From assembly GCA_023055355.1 (NCBI GenBank), contig JALJCS010000001.1:47621381-47685380 (forward strand): DNA of 64,000 nt. Reading direction: 5' to 3'. Made by a program: the position numbers and the translations under genes. Of this stretch, positions 60,131 to 64,000 are shown in pieces. This DNA comes from Agelaius tricolor (Eukaryota; Chordata; Aves; Passeriformes; Icteridae). The number at the start of each line of letters is the position of its first letter. Within the stretch, counting starts at the first letter, position 1. The notes beneath the pieces are model-generated. The model searched no databases. It was not told where the DNA came from and saw nothing but the letters and a program-made list of their open reading frames with translations.

Positions 60131-60136
60131 TTTATT
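60131..60136 (-). terminator. MAP1LC3C: Candidate MAP1LC3C poly(A) signal
   Basis: AATAAA on the - strand, about 320 bp past the stop codon. A second copy lies near 60012. Confidence 0.45.
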
Positions 60137-60453
60137 TTTCTCTTAGACTTAGGCTTTCAGGAAACCTTTAAAATCAGTTTCACAATAAAGATTGATATTG
60201 CAAAGCAGTGGGGGTGCAGTTCAAAAGACAAAAAAAACCTAACCCATAGTGTCTTCAAATATAAAAATAGATATCCAAATTATTACCTAGGGAAAGTGTA
60301 CCACCTTTTCTGTCTTAAGCTGGTCCTGCCAGCTTTTGGGTCATAACTCCCACTACAGAGCTCAAGAGCTCACACTGGAAGGAGCATCTCCAAGGTTCAT
60401 GTCACAGGCATGACTCAGAGCAAACTGCTTTGCTGCAGCATATGAACCCAATC

Positions 60454-62010
<1,557 letters not shown>

Positions 62011-62274
62011 CCTCCCGCCTCGGGGCCGCCGCTGCACCCGCCGCGCCCGCGCCTCGCACGGATCGGGGCCGCCCTGCCCAGCAGCGGCGCCGCAGCCAAC
62101 GGGAGAGGTGCGGCGGCTGATCCCGCCTCTCCCGGCTGACCCACAGCTCCGTGCTGCGCCCTACCGCCGTGTGGGCGCCGCGCCCCGAGGCGTTCTGCCG
62201 GCGGGGACAGCGCGGTGCTCGTGAGGGGCCTTTGACTGCCCCGCCCAGTGGTTCAGGGGTGCAGCTCAAGGCTG

Positions 62275-63125
62275 GAGTGCCCCCAGCTGTCTTCCCTTTG
62301 CACGTGGCCAGCCTTCATCGTACCGGCAAACTGCTTTCGAGCAATTCGATTGGTTTAAACAGAGAACAAGACAACCTACCTCACACACACAAAAAACTCC
62401 AAAAACCAAAACAACCCACCCCACTCAAAAAACCCACCCCAGTCATTTTTCATCTCCTCAGGTGTTATCATATGGCAGGGGTTCCATACTGTTAGCACCA
62501 ATCACAGACGTTTCATACCTTTTTGGTGTTTTCTCATGGGCATCTCTCAGAGCACTGACTCTTCTTCACAAAGCATCCAATTAACTCCAGTTCCCTTCTC
62601 AAGCAGCCACCCCATTCTTTTATAGCACTCTTCTTCTCACTGGTTGCAGCTGTGGCCTGTTAAAGTCAGGCCTATTCCTAATCTCTGGTAATTGGCCCAG
62701 CTGCAACTCCTTAGGGGTGAGATTATTTTCTACACTATCTTTATTTTCTTGTATTCTATCCCCCTACACTCTGGCTACTAGACTGCTTGTTTTTTGAATG
62801 ACTTGAGAGCTGAGTTTTAGCTCTGGTTTTGTCTCTGAGGCATAGCTGCAATTTTAAGAGGTTTCAAGCAGACTTCAAGTCCATCTATTTGGTAAATATG
62901 ATTGGACAAGTTCCTTGCCTTTTAGATTGCTGGTTTACCTGTGTTTGCTTCAGCTGTCAAGATGGCTTTGCAGACGAACATGGCTCAGCAAGGGGTAAAG
63001 TTGACTCCAGTGTAGTGGTTGTGTTTATAAATCATCTCAGTGGGGGTCTGGAACTGATCCTTATGACTTGTTTGCTTTACTTATCCCTTTAAAATACAGG
63101 AATTTTTGTTTTATTTGATCTATCA
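62275..63125. other. Upstream flank of MAP1LC3C, no gene recognised
   Basis: An A/C-rich low-complexity patch (about 62385-62450) lies close to the CpG island. Nothing else is supported. Confidence 0.5.
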
Positions 63126-63129
63126 TTCT

Positions 63130-63245
63130 GATCATGATCTAGTTGATGTGGCATGGCTAGGGGCATAGTTTAGTGGTGGATTTGACAATGCTAGTTAATG
63201 GATGGACTTGAGGATCTTACAGGTCTTTCCAATTTAAATTCTATT
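63130..63245 (+). mobile_element. CR1 3' end, short truncated copy
   Basis: The phrases ggcatagtttagtggtgga and tggacttgaggatcttacag, then gtctttccaatttaaattct, match the sense-strand CR1 3' terminus. Only about 115 bp is kept, the usual result of 5' truncation during CR1 insertion. Confidence 0.88.
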
Positions 63246-63249
63246 ATTT

Positions 63250-64000
63250 TACCTGGCTAAGGGCAACTGGAATTTGCAAATTTTTATGAGTTACAGTTTA
63301 TGAGCTATGGCAAAGTCAATGATTGTCACCCAAGATAATTTTGAAAAGGAACATCTTTATTAAAGTGTGTGTGTACTATCTACACATGTGTCAGGTTTTC
63401 AACCAGCCTCTCCAGAACAGAGTTTCCAGTAGCTGCAGTCCTTAGCGCTGCTGAGCTGTCCCTTTCTTTTTATCTGGAAGCAATGAGCATTAGCCACAGT
63501 ACAAGCTCCCCCACGTGGCAGCACAAATTTTATTTTGCAGAGTAGACACTTGGGTTTGAGGGACTCATAAGCAAGAGCTCTGAACTTTGAGAAAGGCCTT
63601 GAGCCTGTACTGGAATGGTTTGGGTACAGCTCATCCCTATGATTTGATCTTTGCATGAGGGCAGTTAAGCACAGGGTTTGGCTTGAGTAGCTGGGTCTAG
63701 CTTAGGGTCTTTTGAGTAGAGGTAAGGTGACAGACTGAGGAAGCCCGAGGGAAGGAGGAGGTGTGCCACAGAATTGACACAGTGCGATAACTCAGTATGG
63801 TGAGTGGTATTTAAGAAGATGAAGAAAAAGAGGAATAATTTGAAGGGTAAAGAAACAGCACAGGAACAAAGCCTGTAGGAGACAGGAGGATGTGTGGAGA
63901 CCACAGAGTATTTCTTTGGAACTGTGGTCAAGCATGGGGCTTTCCAAAGCTGTTCAGGAAGTGTATCAGTTCTTCCACACCCTCATTCTGGTTTCTGCCC
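63250..64000. other. No gene recognised
   Basis: Two minus-strand open frames (63399-63656 and 63665-63931) show no family motif or splice partner. I leave this as unannotated sequence. Confidence 0.5.

Overview
This window is vertebrate nuclear DNA, almost certainly from a bird. It has small exons with GT/AG boundaries and long AT-rich introns. It also holds several truncated CR1 LINE copies and a tRNA-headed SINE with a CR1-like tail, of the type known from songbirds (TguSINE1-like). The gene order WDR64 - EXO1 - MAP1LC3C is the conserved amniote order (human 1q43). I infer a passerine, resting mainly on the SINE.

Layout: (1) From about 1.1 to 16.5 kb, the 3' half of WDR64 runs on the + strand. 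I read ten phase-compatible exons plus one or two less certain terminal exons; the 5' part lies outside the window. A complex CR1 with a nested SINE (12.2-13.5 kb) sits in one WDR64 intron. (2) From 18.66 to 19.61 kb on the - strand is a single-coding-exon gene for a 316-residue secreted protein of the N-formylglutamate amidohydrolase (FGase, PF05013-like) family. Its probable 5' UTR exon is near 21.0 kb, and upstream lie a perfect interferon-stimulated response element and an ATF4-type element. This is the least expected gene in the window. (3) From 23.9 to 42.3 kb on the + strand is a CpG-island promoter and the complete EXO1 gene: 13 coding exons and 804 residues, with the whole nuclease active site intact and introns carrying CR1 fragments. 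(4) From 42.3 to 60.0 kb is an apparent gene desert with old CR1 fragments and one striking interleaved inverted repeat near 56.4 kb. (5) From 60.45 to 62.01 kb on the - strand is the complete MAP1LC3C gene (4 coding exons, 143 residues, processing glycine G126) with a CpG-island promoter. (6) From 62.3 to 64.0 kb is its upstream flank with a short CR1 3' end.

The genes do not form a functional pathway. EXO1 is a DNA repair, resection and mismatch-repair nuclease. MAP1LC3C is an autophagy conjugation protein. WDR64 is a WD-repeat protein of poorly known role. The FGase-like protein is probably an exported metallo-amidohydrolase of unknown substrate. All exon models are hand-read from splice signals, reading phase and remembered protein families. 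No alignment or database search was run.
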